The notes under the pieces were generated by a model. It had not been told where the DNA came from and searched no databases. It saw only the letters and a program-made list of their open reading frames with translations. The position numbers and the translations under genes were made by a program. From the NCBI GenBank assembly GCA_028289605.1, contig JANQON010000003.1:333305-397304 (forward strand): a stretch of DNA of 64,000 nt, in the 5' to 3' direction. Source of the stretch: Hyphococcus sp. (GTDB lineage Bacteria > Pseudomonadota > Alphaproteobacteria > Caulobacterales > Parvularculaceae). Shown one piece after another: positions 16,563 through 26,370 of this stretch (positions within the stretch are counted from its first letter, which is position 1; each line of letters opens with the position of its first letter).

Positions 16563-17702
16563 TCATTCAATGATAAACTTAAAAGCCGTTATCAGGTTGC
16601 GGCCGCATTCGGGCTTAGGCGCGCTGGCAAGCATCCATTCGTTCATTGATTCGACAGCGATTTCGCCAAACTTTGATTTGTTCGGCACTTCGGCGAGCAG
16701 CGTGATGTCTGTAATTTCGGTTCCTTCGATATGGTAGCCGACGAGCACAGCGCCGAGATGTCCCTGCCTCAACTCGTATGTCGGGAACTCCGGGGGATCG
16801 CGCCGCTGCCAGTCGATGATGCAGGACCCGAGCGGCGGACGCCCCGATATCCATTCAATGCGCTCTGCTGGCGGGAGTTCAGGCGGTTTCTGCGTCAGCC
16901 TGGAACCGGTCTGCTGGCCCCCCGGATTGTCGGAGCTCGCCGCCGCTTCGGTGACCGTGGCCCAGGCGAGAGCGGTCGCCAGCGTTGGGTCGAACGCCGT
17001 GATGCTTTCTTGGGGCGGAAATACGTCGATGGCGTCGCCGAAGTCCCGGATGGCGTCAACGATGTCGCGGTTGTTGCGACTGCTTCCCACAACTCTGGAA
17101 ATGCCGCGTGCGATCAGCGTATGTGCGTATTCTCGAGGCGTTTCATCCTTATACGGAATATAGTGTGTGAGTGACGAGGAAAAGCCCTTTCTTGCCGACG
17201 CATAGCGGTTGCGCGACATTTCGTACATGCCAATGTGATACCATCCGCGCGCTGAGAGGAGAGACAACGGTCCTTCCGCCTTGTCCGACGACTCCAGCAA
17301 TGTGCGCAGGGCTTTGTTTGCGTTTTTCGAGTCGGGGGACGTCAAGGCCCGCACATAGGCGAGCATCAAGCCCGGGGGATCTTCGACGAACAGGCTGCTG
17401 TCGTCGCCGGCAACGGCGATGACTCGTTCCAGCGGTTCAATCGCTTTCTCAGGCGCCCGGTAATAGATCAGGCGAGCGTAGTTGTAGGCAAGGATCGCTG
17501 TGGTTTGTTGGTCGCCGAGTTCGGTTTCCGCAGCGCGCCACGCCGCTTCGCCGCTTGCGGCGGCGGCGTCGAAATCGCCGCGCTCAATCGCCGCGTTGTA
17601 GCTTTTATAATGGGCTACATGTTCTTTTTGCGCCAGCGCCTGTGCGGTCAAACCCATCCAACAGAGGCACGCAGCAATCGCCGCCAAAAATCCCGTCTTC
17701 AT
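16563..17702 (-). CDS. Periplasmic TPR/TonB-C-like protein
   Basis: A 379-residue exported protein. A signal peptide (MKTGFLAAIAACLCWMGLTA, cut after AQALA) precedes helical repeats of TPR type (AAIERGDFDAAAASGEAAWR and following). The last 90 residues resemble a TonB C-terminal domain: GHLGAVLVGYHIEGTEITDI and a helix before FKFIIE. No TonB transmembrane anchor or proline linker is present, so it is not a classical energy transducer. The ATG at 17702 is preferred over 17723 because GGGGACG precedes it. It converges on the GTA cluster with 16 bases between. Confidence 0.7.
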   Translation of the reverse strand: MKTGFLAAIAACLCWMGLTAQALAQKEHVAHYKSYNAAIERGDFDAAAASGEAAWRAAETELGDQQTTAILAYNYARLIYYRAPEKAIEPLERVIAVAGDDSSLFVEDPPGLMLAYVRALTSPDSKNANKALRTLLESSDKAEGPLSLLSARGWYHIGMYEMSRNRYASARKGFSSSLTHYIPYKDETPREYAHTLIARGISRVVGSSRNNRDIVDAIRDFGDAIDVFPPQESITAFDPTLATALAWATVTEAAASSDNPGGQQTGSRLTQKPPELPPAERIEWISGRPPLGSCIIDWQRRDPPEFPTYELRQGHLGAVLVGYHIEGTEITDITLLAEVPNKSKFGEIAVESMNEWMLASAPKPECGRNLITAFKFIIE

Positions 17703-17977
17703 GATCGTCCCCATCGGCCCCAACCGTTTGACTATAGTCTATAGACAGCATTCGGTCGCGCATTTTCCAGCAAAACCGCCCCAATCCGCCCGGTTTTCTT
17801 AACCCTAAACTCTTCAATTCCGGGCAAAATCGCCTAACTGTAGCCACCCGGGCGCGAAGGCGCCCAAACTTGTGCATGGCGCGAATGCGCCCAAACTGGA
17901 ATCAGGGCGCTGTTTTTGCGTATGGCGGGGGCCTTGCCGGCCTCAACCGTTAAAAAAGAGTTGAACGGAAGCGGTCA

Positions 17978-18925
17978 GTGGCGAGAAATCCTTACGTTGT
18001 ATTGGGCCTGGCGCCGACGGCGAGCGATTCAGAGATTCGCGCCGCCTTCCGCAAGCTCGCCAAACAATACCATCCGGACCGCAATCCGGATGACAAAAAG
18101 GCTGAAGAGAAATTCAAGGAAGTCTCCGCCGCCTTCGACGTCATCGGCGATGCGGACCGGCGCAAGAAATTCGACCGCGGCGAAATCGATGAAGAAGGCC
18201 GCGAGAAGGCCCATCCCTTCGGGCAATGGTCGACGCGTCCCGGCGCCGGCGCGCGCGGGTCTTATTCCGGCGGCGGGTTCGATACGAGCGGCGCGGCGTC
18301 GGGCGCATCGTTCGAAGATCTCTCCGACATCTTTTCCGATCTCTTCGGCGCCCGCGGCGGACGGCCGGGGCGCAAGCCCGGCGCGCGTCCCGCCGCGCGC
18401 GGCCGCGATGTGCGCTATCGCCTGGAGGTCGATTTTCTCGATGCGGCGCTGGGCGCGAAAAAGCGCGTCACCATGCCGGACGGGCGTTCGCTCGATCTGG
18501 CCATTCCCGCCGGTCTCGACGACGGTCAGTCCCTGCGGCTCAAAGGCCAGGGCGAAAAGGGGCCGGGCGGCGCCGGGGACGTTTACGTGGACGTCACCGT
18601 ACGCCCGCATAAGCTGTTCGAACGGCGCGGCGACGACATTCATGTCGAGTTGCCGATTTCGCTGAAGGAGGCTGTGCTCGGCGGCAAGGTCACCGCCCCG
18701 ACGATCGCTGGCGAGGTGACGCTCACCGTGCCGAAAAATTCAAGCTCCGGCGCTGTCTTGCGCTTACGCGGGCGCGGAGTTGCGAAAGGCTCAGGCCCCG
18801 CAGGCGATCAATATGTTCGCCTCAAAATCGTCCTGCCCGAAGGCGGGGACAAGGAGCTCGAAGCCTTCGTGAAGTCGTGGAAAGGCGCCGATGCGCCGGC
18901 GCGCAAGGACTTCGCTGGCGTTTGA
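17978..18925 (+). CDS. DnaJ-type cochaperone (CbpA-like)
   Basis: A 315-residue Hsp40. The J domain covers residues 4-70, with HPD at 32-34 needed to stimulate DnaK ATPase. A Gly/Ser-rich linker follows, then two C-terminal substrate-binding domains (RDVRYRLEVDFLDAALGAKK, GDVYVDVTVRPHKLFERRGD). The DnaJ zinc finger is absent, as in CbpA. The start is GTG at 17978. Confidence 0.93.
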   Translation: MARNPYVVLGLAPTASDSEIRAAFRKLAKQYHPDRNPDDKKAEEKFKEVSAAFDVIGDADRRKKFDRGEIDEEGREKAHPFGQWSTRPGAGARGSYSGGGFDTSGAASGASFEDLSDIFSDLFGARGGRPGRKPGARPAARGRDVRYRLEVDFLDAALGAKKRVTMPDGRSLDLAIPAGLDDGQSLRLKGQGEKGPGGAGDVYVDVTVRPHKLFERRGDDIHVELPISLKEAVLGGKVTAPTIAGEVTLTVPKNSSSGAVLRLRGRGVAKGSGPAGDQYVRLKIVLPEGGDKELEAFVKSWKGADAPARKDFAGV

Positions 18926-19007
18926 CCCGCCGCTCGCCTATAGATACATGTCGTTGTCGGATTGGCGCGATCGATCCGTACAAGACATAAACCATGGGAC
19001 CGGGCCG

Positions 19008-20444
19008 ATGGCGTTGTCGCCGCGCAAACGCGAACAGTTAACAGCCTTTCTTGGCAGTCTGCCGACGGCGACGGCTGTCAAGCTTTTCGCGGCGCTGGAA
19101 GCGGATCGCGCGGCCTCGGCGAGCGGGGCCGGCGGACTTCCCCATAATGAATTGCTTGAGGATTTGCGCGCCCGCCTGATTGCGCAAGGGGCGGTGCTGC
19201 CGGCGCGGCGGACTGACGCGAAACGCCGGTTTTTCACGCCCTTTGAGGACTTTTTTGTGGGCGAGCGCCGCGGCCGTAAACGGTCGGGCGTCATTCCGCG
19301 CTCCTCGCTTGAGCCGATCTGGCGCGTCATGATGCGCGAAACGGCTTTGTCGGAAGCCGCATTCGCAGCAGCCGGTCTCGACGACGCCATCCGCGAGCGC
19401 CGCGACACCGATGATCTGGAGCGTGCGCTCTTTATCGCCGCCGAGGCGGGCCTGGCGCGACTCTGCGATGCGGCCATGGTCGAATCCGGCGTGCGCGAAC
19501 GGCTCGCCGAAACCCTTGGCGGCGAAGCGGTGTTCGCCGACATGCAGGAGCTGCGCCGTCTGTTGAGCGGCGTTGACTATCTCAAACACCTGCAGCGCAC
19601 CTTGCGCGCCGGCGCCAGCGCCATGTCGGAAGAAGACTTCTACGCATTGCGTACGCTGTTTTTGTCCGCACACGATCAATCGCCGAAGCTTGGCGCGTTT
19701 TTGCTGCTCGCCGTAAAGGGCCGCCTCGACAAGCCGTGGCGGGCGCTGGCGCTCTACTATCACTTTGCGCGCAGCGCCGATGAGCGCCTCGATGTCGCCC
19801 GCGACGCGGCCGCGGCGCTGCCCGAAGCGCTGTTTGAAGATCTCGAAGCGCTGGCCCGTAACCTTGAACGCGACGGCGCCGACGCCGAACAGTTCGACGC
19901 CCAGGCGGCGCGGATGCGCGTGACCTGGTTCGCCGACTACGCCGACGGTCTCGCCAGCCAGGCCGCCAAGATCGGCGACAATGTCTCCCTTAACCGGGTT
20001 GAAGCCTGCCGCGACGTGGCGGCGGAGGCCTTTGAACGCTTCTGCGAATTAGGGCTGACCGCCATTCGCCGGGCCCTGCCGGTGCGCCAGTCCGGGGGAT
20101 CGACGTTGTTGCGGGCGCAACGGCCCGATTTCGCCAACCCGCTCGGGGGCCACGCGGTCGAACAGGCGAGCGAAGCGGCCGCCATGATCGCCGCGGCGCC
20201 GGTGCTGGCGGCGAGGCTCGGCGCCGCCGCCGACGTCGCCGCCTCCATCGCCAAGGACGCCCGGGAAAAAACCACGTCCTTCGCGAACGATCTCGTCACC
20301 GAGATCCGCGCCGCCGAAGGGGCCGAGCGCGTCGCGGCCCGGCGGTTGTTGGATCAGACCCTGATGATCGCCGATCCCTTGCTCGAAAGTGAAGAAGCAG
20401 GCCTTATTCGTGATCGCGCCGATGCTGCCGCGGTGACCGTCTGA
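19008..20444 (+). CDS. Conserved-looking alphaproteobacterial protein, function unknown
   Basis: A 478-residue helical, soluble protein that I do not recognise. Its opening SPRKREQLTAFLGSLPTATA is followed by charged helices and a basic patch (FFVGERRGRKRSGVIPRSSL near residue 80). There is no signal peptide or clear membrane span; an Ala-rich segment (AAAMIAAAPVLAARLGAAAD) lies near residue 390. ATG 19008 was chosen; upstream starts at 18891 and 18948 give unnatural N-termini. It follows the cochaperone gene on the same strand. Confidence 0.75.
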   Translation: MALSPRKREQLTAFLGSLPTATAVKLFAALEADRAASASGAGGLPHNELLEDLRARLIAQGAVLPARRTDAKRRFFTPFEDFFVGERRGRKRSGVIPRSSLEPIWRVMMRETALSEAAFAAAGLDDAIRERRDTDDLERALFIAAEAGLARLCDAAMVESGVRERLAETLGGEAVFADMQELRRLLSGVDYLKHLQRTLRAGASAMSEEDFYALRTLFLSAHDQSPKLGAFLLLAVKGRLDKPWRALALYYHFARSADERLDVARDAAAALPEALFEDLEALARNLERDGADAEQFDAQAARMRVTWFADYADGLASQAAKIGDNVSLNRVEACRDVAAEAFERFCELGLTAIRRALPVRQSGGSTLLRAQRPDFANPLGGHAVEQASEAAAMIAAAPVLAARLGAAADVAASIAKDAREKTTSFANDLVTEIRAAEGAERVAARRLLDQTLMIADPLLESEEAGLIRDRADAAAVTV

Positions 20445-20470
20445 GGGTAGAGTGCGGCGTACCATTATCC

Positions 20471-20558
20471 TCCGCTCATCCCGGCGAAAGCCGGGATCTT
20501 GGGCGGCACGTTCCGAGCCCAGCTTCCTGAGGTCCCGGCCTGCGCCGGGATGAGCGGG
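20471..20558. repeat. Palindromic element, CGCTCATCCCGG family
   Basis: Outer arms CCGCTCATCCCGGCGAAAGC and a CGCCGGGATGAGCGG complement, with a GGGCGGCACGTTCCGAGCCC centre. It is the only copy of this family between the GTA cluster and 44 kb. Confidence 0.8.
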
Positions 20559-20622
20559 TTGTTGTTTGGGGAGCACCCAAAGAAATCAGAGACCACTAAC
20601 CGCCAACAACAAAGAAGAGACC

Positions 20623-21828
20623 ATGACAGGCGAAACCAGAAAGACCGCATTTGACGGCGCCGGCGGCGAGACGCTCGCCGCTGCGCTTGAACTCCCCGTC
20701 GGTAAGCCGCGCGCTTACGCCCTGTTCGCGCATTGCTTTACCTGTTCAAAGGACATCAAGGCGGCGCGCGAAATCGCCCGCGCCCTGCGCGCGCAAGGGT
20801 TCGCCGTGTTGCGGTTTGACTTTACCGGGCTCGGGGGGTCGGAAGGCGATTTCGCCAACACGAATTTTTCCTCCAACGTTGAAGACCTGATCGCCGCCGC
20901 AGACTTTATGCGCCGCGAGTTTGAAGCGCCGTCGGTGTTGATCGGTCATTCTCTCGGCGGCGCCGCAGCGATCGTCGCCGGCACGCGTATCGACGAAGTC
21001 AAAGCTGTCGCCACCATCGGCGCGCCGGCGGAAGCTGATCACGTGACCCTGCAGATCAAGGACAAGGAAGCGGAGATCCGCGAACGGGGCGCGGCGGAAG
21101 TCCAGCTCGCCGGTCGTCCGTTTACAGTGAAGTCCCAATTCCTCGACGATCTGAAGAACCAGCATGTTCTCGAATGCGCGGGATCGTTAAAAAAACCGCT
21201 TCTCGTCATGCATGCGCCGCTGGACAATACGGTCGGCATCGAAAATGCGACCAAGATTTTTGTCGCCGCCAAGCATCCGAAGAGCTTCGTTAGTCTTGAT
21301 ACGGCCGATCATCTGTTGTCGCAGACGCAAGACGCCCGCTACGCCGCCGGCGTGCTCGCGTCCTGGGCCGCCCGCTATATCGATGCGCCGGCCGACGCCG
21401 ATCCGGCCGAGACCCGCCGCGCCGACACCCATGACGGCGGAACGGCGACCATGATCCCCGACAAGCGCATCGCGGTCGCCGCCTCAGCCGGGGGCCACCA
21501 GATCGTCATCGACGCCGACAAGGAAGACGGCGGTGACGGGCTCGGCCCCAATCCGACGCGGCTGGTGGAAGCCGCGCTCGCCGCCTGTTCGGTCATCACG
21601 CTCAGGATGTACGCCGCGCGCAAGCGTTGGACCCTCGACGGCCTGACGGTCAAAGTCGAACGGGCCAAGGGCGAAGACGCCCATGTCGCCCGGGTCCTGG
21701 AGAAGACGATCGAGGTCGCCGGCGATCTTGATGAGGCCCAGAAAGCGCGCCTGCACGAGATTTCGGACCGCTGTCCGGTGCACCGCATGCTTGCCGAGGG
21801 CGTGGAGATTCGCTCTGAAATGGCCTGA
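20623..21828 (+). CDS. Alpha/beta hydrolase fused to an OsmC-like domain
   Basis: A 401-residue bifunctional protein. Residues 1-255 are an alpha/beta hydrolase with nucleophile Ser110 in GHSLGG, an acidic residue in APLDNTV and a histidine in TADHLL. From about residue 290 an OsmC/Ohr-type domain follows, with a reactive cysteine in EAALAACSVITLRMYA and a second in SDRCPVHRM, the pair that reduces organic hydroperoxides in this family. The fusion is known in proteobacteria; the joint substrate is unclear. ATG 20623 follows a purine-rich GAAGAGA ribosome site. Confidence 0.9.
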   Translation: MTGETRKTAFDGAGGETLAAALELPVGKPRAYALFAHCFTCSKDIKAAREIARALRAQGFAVLRFDFTGLGGSEGDFANTNFSSNVEDLIAAADFMRREFEAPSVLIGHSLGGAAAIVAGTRIDEVKAVATIGAPAEADHVTLQIKDKEAEIRERGAAEVQLAGRPFTVKSQFLDDLKNQHVLECAGSLKKPLLVMHAPLDNTVGIENATKIFVAAKHPKSFVSLDTADHLLSQTQDARYAAGVLASWAARYIDAPADADPAETRRADTHDGGTATMIPDKRIAVAASAGGHQIVIDADKEDGGDGLGPNPTRLVEAALAACSVITLRMYAARKRWTLDGLTVKVERAKGEDAHVARVLEKTIEVAGDLDEAQKARLHEISDRCPVHRMLAEGVEIRSEMA

Positions 21829-21935
21829 TTTTTAACAATTTTTAATGGGAGAATTTGGCTTTGCGCCGGTCTTTGTAGTGCCTATCTGGCCTATATCGCG
21901 CGGGGCGAATCTGAGCGTATGTAGTTTGAGGAAAC

Positions 21936-23411
21936 ATGGTTGAACGAAAAATGAAGTCTTTCCGCTCCGGATTGTTGGCGGCCTCCGCCGTTATTGTGTC
22001 GCTGGGCGCGGCGACGTCTGTGAACGCCCAGGCGCCGCGGCTGATGGCCCCGCCCGTCGCCGTCGACGGCACGCCGTCTCTGGCGCCGCTGGTCGAGCGG
22101 GTCAGCCCCGCCGTCGTCAGCGTGCTGGTTGAGCGCGAAGTGCAGTCGAGCCCCCTGCCGAGCCAGTTTGAGGAATTTTTCAATTTTCGTTTCGGGCCGC
22201 CCGAGCGCCGCAGCGATCCCTTCGACGACGGCTCGCGCCGCATGCAAGCGGAAGGCTCCGGTTTCTTCATCGACGATGACGGTCATATCGTCACCAACAA
22301 TCATGTGGTCGCCGACGCCGACAAAGTGCGCGTGCGCCTCGCCAACGGCGATGAGGTCGATGCGGAAATTGTCGGCGCCGATCCGCTGACGGATCTGGCG
22401 GTCCTGAAAGTCGAAGAGCAAAAAGACCAGGCCTATGTGGAATTCGCCGAAGGGGTGAATTTGCGCGTCGGCGACTATGTGGTCGCGGTGGGCAATCCTT
22501 ACGGCCTTGGCGGCACGGTCACCAGCGGCATCGTTTCCGCCATCGGCGGCCAGAACCGCGAAAACCAGTATCTCGATTTCATTCAGATCGACGCGCCGAT
22601 TAACCGCGGTAATTCCGGCGGACCGACCTTTGACCTCAAGGGCCGCGTCGTCGGCGTCAACACAGCAATATTCTCGCCCAATGGCGGCAGCGTCGGCATC
22701 GGTTTTGCGATCCCCGCCAAGGTCGCGAGCGAAACCGTTTCGCAACTGATCGCCAACGGCTCGGTCACCCGCGGCTGGCTCGGCATCCAATTGCAGGAGC
22801 TGACGACGGAGCTCGCCGCGGCGCTTGAGCTGAAGTCGCGCAACGGCGTCCTTGTCGGCGAAGTGCTCGACGGCACGCCGGCGGCGAAAGCCGGTCTTGA
22901 AGACGGCGATCTGATCACCGACGTTTCCGGCGAAAAAGTCGACACGCCGAACGAGCTGTCGCGACGCGTGGCGTCGTTTGCGCCGGGCGACAAGGTGAAA
23001 GTCAAAGTCGTTCGCGACGGCCGCGAGAAAGTGATCAACGTGACGCTCGGACTGCGCGATGATTCAACGCTCGCCGACAACGACAATGCGCCGCAAAGCG
23101 ACGACTCCGACACGCTGTCCTCCGATGTCGGGGTTCGCGTGTCGGAGCTTAACGACACGCTGCGCCAGCAATTCCGCGTGCCCGACGACGTCGAAGGCGT
23201 GATCGTCACCGGCGTGCGGCCGGGCAGCCCGGCGGAGGACGCCGGCTTGCGCCCGGGCGCTGTCATCCTTCAGGTCGAAGGCGAAGACGTCAGAACGCGC
23301 CGGCAGTTGAGCGACAAAATCGACAATGCGCGAGAATCCGGCAAAGAAGCTGTTTTGATGCGCATGCAGTTCGGCGCGAACCGGCAATTCGGCGCCTTGT
23401 CTCTGGAATAG
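21936..23411 (+). CDS. Do-family periplasmic serine protease (DegQ/HtrA)
   Basis: A 491-residue envelope quality-control protease. A signal peptide (residues 1-32, ending NAQA) precedes the trypsin-like domain with His123 (NNHVV), Asp153 (LTDLAVLK) and Ser227 (GNSGGP). Two PDZ domains follow, near residues 290-380 and 400-480. The next genes are a response regulator and histidine kinase, an arrangement common for HtrA in alphaproteobacteria. Confidence 0.95.
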   Translation: MVERKMKSFRSGLLAASAVIVSLGAATSVNAQAPRLMAPPVAVDGTPSLAPLVERVSPAVVSVLVEREVQSSPLPSQFEEFFNFRFGPPERRSDPFDDGSRRMQAEGSGFFIDDDGHIVTNNHVVADADKVRVRLANGDEVDAEIVGADPLTDLAVLKVEEQKDQAYVEFAEGVNLRVGDYVVAVGNPYGLGGTVTSGIVSAIGGQNRENQYLDFIQIDAPINRGNSGGPTFDLKGRVVGVNTAIFSPNGGSVGIGFAIPAKVASETVSQLIANGSVTRGWLGIQLQELTTELAAALELKSRNGVLVGEVLDGTPAAKAGLEDGDLITDVSGEKVDTPNELSRRVASFAPGDKVKVKVVRDGREKVINVTLGLRDDSTLADNDNAPQSDDSDTLSSDVGVRVSELNDTLRQQFRVPDDVEGVIVTGVRPGSPAEDAGLRPGAVILQVEGEDVRTRRQLSDKIDNARESGKEAVLMRMQFGANRQFGALSLE

Positions 23412-23469
23412 GGCGCACCGTGAAACAGATGAGCAGCGCATGCATATAGCAGGCAGCTAGCGAACCACC

Positions 23470-23514
23470 AGCGGCGGAGCGCGCCAGAACGGCGCCCTCC
23501 GCCGCTTGTCTTTT
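23470..23514 (+). terminator. Rho-independent terminator after degQ
   Basis: A 10-bp stem (AGCGGCGGAG at 23470-23479, CTCCGCCGCT at 23497-23506) with a GC-rich loop, followed by TGTCTTTT. It lies 59 bases after the protease stop and separates it from the response regulator. Confidence 0.8.
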
Positions 23515-23553
23515 GAAGAGTAGCCGAATTACAAAATTGTCAGGGTAGAAATT

Positions 23554-24237
23554 ATGAGAATACTGTTGATCGAAGATGACGCTGAGGCCGCGGCCTACGC
23601 CGCAAAGGGTCTGCGCGAGGCGGGTCATGTGGTTGATCATGCGCTTGACGGCGAGTCCGGTCTCAATATGGCGGGCGTCGGCGGTTATGACGCCTATATC
23701 ATCGACCGCATGCTGCCTAAGACCGACGGGCTCAGCCTGCTCGCCAGCCGGCGCGATCATGGGGACGAAACACCGGCGCTGTTTTTGTCCGCACTCGGAG
23801 AAGTTGATGATCGCGTGTCGGGCCTGAACGCCGGCGGCGACGACTATCTCGTCAAGCCCTACGCCATGCAGGAATTGCTCGCCCGGGTGGAGGCGTTGGG
23901 CCGGCGCCGCGCTAGCGAGCCCGCTGCGGTGACCACGCGCTTTAAGGTCGGCGATCTTGAGCTTGATCTCTTAACGCGCACGGTCCGCCGCGCCGCGCAG
24001 AAGATCGATCTGCAGCCGCGCGAGTTTCGCCTGCTGGAGTATCTGATGCGCCACGCCGGCCAGGTCGTCACCCGCACCATGCTGCTGGAGAATGTCTGGG
24101 AGTATCATTTCGATCCGCAGACCAATGTCATCGACGTTCACATCTCCCGGCTGCGCTCCAAGATCGACAAGGATTTCGACAAGCCCTTGTTGAAGACGGT
24201 TCGCGGCGCAGGCTATACGATTTCAGAGGACGACTAA
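23554..24237 (+). CDS. OmpR-family response regulator
   Basis: A 227-residue regulator. The receiver domain has the acidic pair at residues 8-9, phospho-acceptor Asp51 in YIIDRMLP, Ser79 and Lys101 in LVKPY. The C-terminal winged helix carries LQPREFRLLEYLMRHAGQVV and ends with the VDVHISRLRSKID recognition helix. The partner kinase follows 109 bases downstream. Likely an envelope-stress system given degQ upstream (inference). Confidence 0.95.
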   Translation: MRILLIEDDAEAAAYAAKGLREAGHVVDHALDGESGLNMAGVGGYDAYIIDRMLPKTDGLSLLASRRDHGDETPALFLSALGEVDDRVSGLNAGGDDYLVKPYAMQELLARVEALGRRRASEPAAVTTRFKVGDLELDLLTRTVRRAAQKIDLQPREFRLLEYLMRHAGQVVTRTMLLENVWEYHFDPQTNVIDVHISRLRSKIDKDFDKPLLKTVRGAGYTISEDD

Positions 24238-24346
24238 CCGCGATCGCGGCGCCATAGAAGCGTCGCCGGCGGGGAGGGGCGAGACCATGACTGTCGGCGC
24301 CGCCAATATCGAGGCGGCCTTCATTCGCGCCGGTTGGATCGAATAG

Positions 24347-25777
24347 ATGCTGCGCATCTTTCGCACCACCTCGTTTCGCTTCACGCTCTTTTTCGTCCTC
24401 CTCTTCACCTGGGCGGTCGGTGTTCTGGGCGCCTTCGTCTATCGCGCATCCTTTGGCGCCGCGGCGGAACAAACCGACCAGATCATCAATGCCGAGCTGG
24501 ACGTCCTGGCGGCGCTCTTCGGGGAACGCGGTCCCGGCGATCTCACCCGCGCCATTCGCCAGCGCACCGGCTGGCGGGACGATGCGATTTACATGCTGAT
24601 CGGCGCGCCCTCCGGGGCGGAGCTCGCGGGCAACCTGACCGCGCTGCCTCCTGAAGCGTTGACGGCGGAGGGAGCGTTTTTCGACTTCGTCTATGAGCGC
24701 CCTGAGCTTGACGCCGCCGGGCGCGAGATCGGCGTGCAGCTGCGGCCCGCCCGGGGCAAGCTGGCGCGGTTCCGCGCTTCTCCGGATGCTGAGCAATCCT
24801 TTCTTGTGGTGGTCGCCAGGGATGTTTCGTCCCGGGAGTTTCTCCGGGACCGGTTGGCGGAAGTCTTCCAACGCATTCTGGTGGCGACGATTGTTCTCGG
24901 CATCATTGTCGGGCTGTTGTTTTCGCGCTCTCTTCTGGCGCGGGTCGAGACCGTCAACAAAACCGCGCGGGCGATCCGCGCCGGGGATTTGTCCCGACGC
25001 ATTCCGCGCACCGGCGCCGGGGACGAGCTCGACCACCTAAGTGAAAACCTCAACGCCATGCTGGATCAAATCGAGCGGCTGATGACCGGTATGCGCGACG
25101 TGTCCGACAATATCGCCCATGACCTTAGATCGCCGCTGACCCGCATCCGCAATCGCCTGACCGACGCCATGGAAGGCGATGTGGAGAAGAAGGAAACGGC
25201 GCTGCAGGCGACGCTCGAAGACACCGAACGGATGTTGGCGACGTTCAACGCGTTGTTGTCGATTGCGCGTATTCGTTCCGGGGAAGGCGCCGGCGCCATG
25301 GCCCCGATCGATATCGTCGCTGTCGCCGAAGAAATGGCGGAGCTCTATGAACCGGCCGCCCAGGACGCCGGGTTCGCCCTCAATCTCATCACCGCGCCGA
25401 CCCCGCCGGTGAAAGGCTCGCGCGAATTGGTCAGCCAGGCCGTGGCCAATTTCCTCGACAACGCGCTGAAATACGCCGAGGGCGGTTCGGTTATCGAAGT
25501 GAAGGCCGGCCCCCATCCAAAGGGCGGCGCGGTGTTAAGCGTCGCTGACGACGGCATGGGGATTGCGCCGGAAGATCGCGAGCGCGTGCTGGAGCGTTTC
25601 GTCCGGCTGGAAGAAAGCCGCTCAACCCCCGGCAGCGGGTTGGGACTGTCCCTTGTGGCGGCGATCGCCCGCGCCCATGGCGCAAGCCTGCGCATTGAAG
25701 ACGGGTTGCCTCGGGACGCTGACGGCGGTCGCGGCTTGCGCATGGTCCTGCACTTTCCGGCGACTGTCGCCGGCTAG
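24347..25777 (+). CDS. Membrane sensor histidine kinase
   Basis: A 476-residue kinase paired with the regulator before it. Two membrane spans (residues 12-33 and 176-195) flank a periplasmic sensor of about 140 residues. HAMP follows (residues 196-250, ETVNKTARAIRAGDLSRRIP), then His258 in DNIAHDLRSPLTRIRNRL and ATP-binding boxes (NFLDNALKYA, DDGMGIAPEDRE, GSGLGLSLVAAIARAHGA). The ATG at 24347 has a weak ribosome site. Confidence 0.94.
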   Translation: MLRIFRTTSFRFTLFFVLLFTWAVGVLGAFVYRASFGAAAEQTDQIINAELDVLAALFGERGPGDLTRAIRQRTGWRDDAIYMLIGAPSGAELAGNLTALPPEALTAEGAFFDFVYERPELDAAGREIGVQLRPARGKLARFRASPDAEQSFLVVVARDVSSREFLRDRLAEVFQRILVATIVLGIIVGLLFSRSLLARVETVNKTARAIRAGDLSRRIPRTGAGDELDHLSENLNAMLDQIERLMTGMRDVSDNIAHDLRSPLTRIRNRLTDAMEGDVEKKETALQATLEDTERMLATFNALLSIARIRSGEGAGAMAPIDIVAVAEEMAELYEPAAQDAGFALNLITAPTPPVKGSRELVSQAVANFLDNALKYAEGGSVIEVKAGPHPKGGAVLSVADDGMGIAPEDRERVLERFVRLEESRSTPGSGLGLSLVAAIARAHGASLRIEDGLPRDADGGRGLRMVLHFPATVAG

Positions 25778-25976
25778 CGGTGACGCGTTGCAGCGAATCA
25801 CATGGCGCCGAATCAGGCGCCTGATTCGTTTGAACAATTTTCATATTTCCTTGCCGCCAAGCGGATTTCTCGCAGAACGCCCTTGCGCGAAAGAGCAAAT
25901 CAGCGGCGTTTACAAAGTGAGGCGCAGCGCCGCGCGGGGCCGCGGTCTCAAGTCATCACAAGAGAGGAATAAAAAA

Positions 25977-26261
25977 ATGAGCAAAGCTGACTTCATCGCC
26001 AACGTCGCCAAATCGGGCGATATGAGCAACGCCGAAGCCAAGCGCGTTGTCGAACTTGTTTTCGGCGAGATCGAAGCAGGCCTGAAGCGCGCCAAGAAAG
26101 ACGGTAAGTTCACCATCGGTACTTTCGGCACGTTCACGGTTTCCAAGCGCGCCGCCCGCAAGGGTCGCAATCCGCGCACCGGCGAAGAGATTAAAATCAA
26201 GGCGTCGAAGTCATTGCGCTTCCGCCCGTCGTCGAGCCTGAAAGGCGCCGCCGGCTGCTAG
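25977..26261 (+). CDS. hup: HU-family DNA-binding protein
   Basis: A 94-residue nucleoid protein. The DNA-binding arm reads RKGRNPRTGEEIKIKASKSL, and the dimer core GTFGTFTVSKRAARK is typical. The N-terminus MSKADFIANVAKSGDMSNAE is the usual HU helix pair. The ATG follows AGAGAGGAATAAAAAA, a strong ribosome site. A terminator follows directly. Confidence 0.95.
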   Translation: MSKADFIANVAKSGDMSNAEAKRVVELVFGEIEAGLKRAKKDGKFTIGTFGTFTVSKRAARKGRNPRTGEEIKIKASKSLRFRPSSSLKGAAGC

Positions 26262-26280
26262 TTTTACCAGCGGTTTGAAT

Positions 26281-26323
26281 GAAGAACCGCCGTTCGGCGC
26301 CCCGCCGGCGGCGGTTTTTTTGC
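26281..26323 (+). terminator. Rho-independent terminator after HU
   Basis: AACCGCCG pairs with CGGCGGTT around a GC-rich loop and is followed by a run of seven T residues at about 26315-26321, 20 bases after the HU stop. Confidence 0.85.
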
Positions 26324-26370
26324 GTTCCGCGCTGGCGCTGCGAGCCGGACCGTGATGAGTTTAAAAAACC

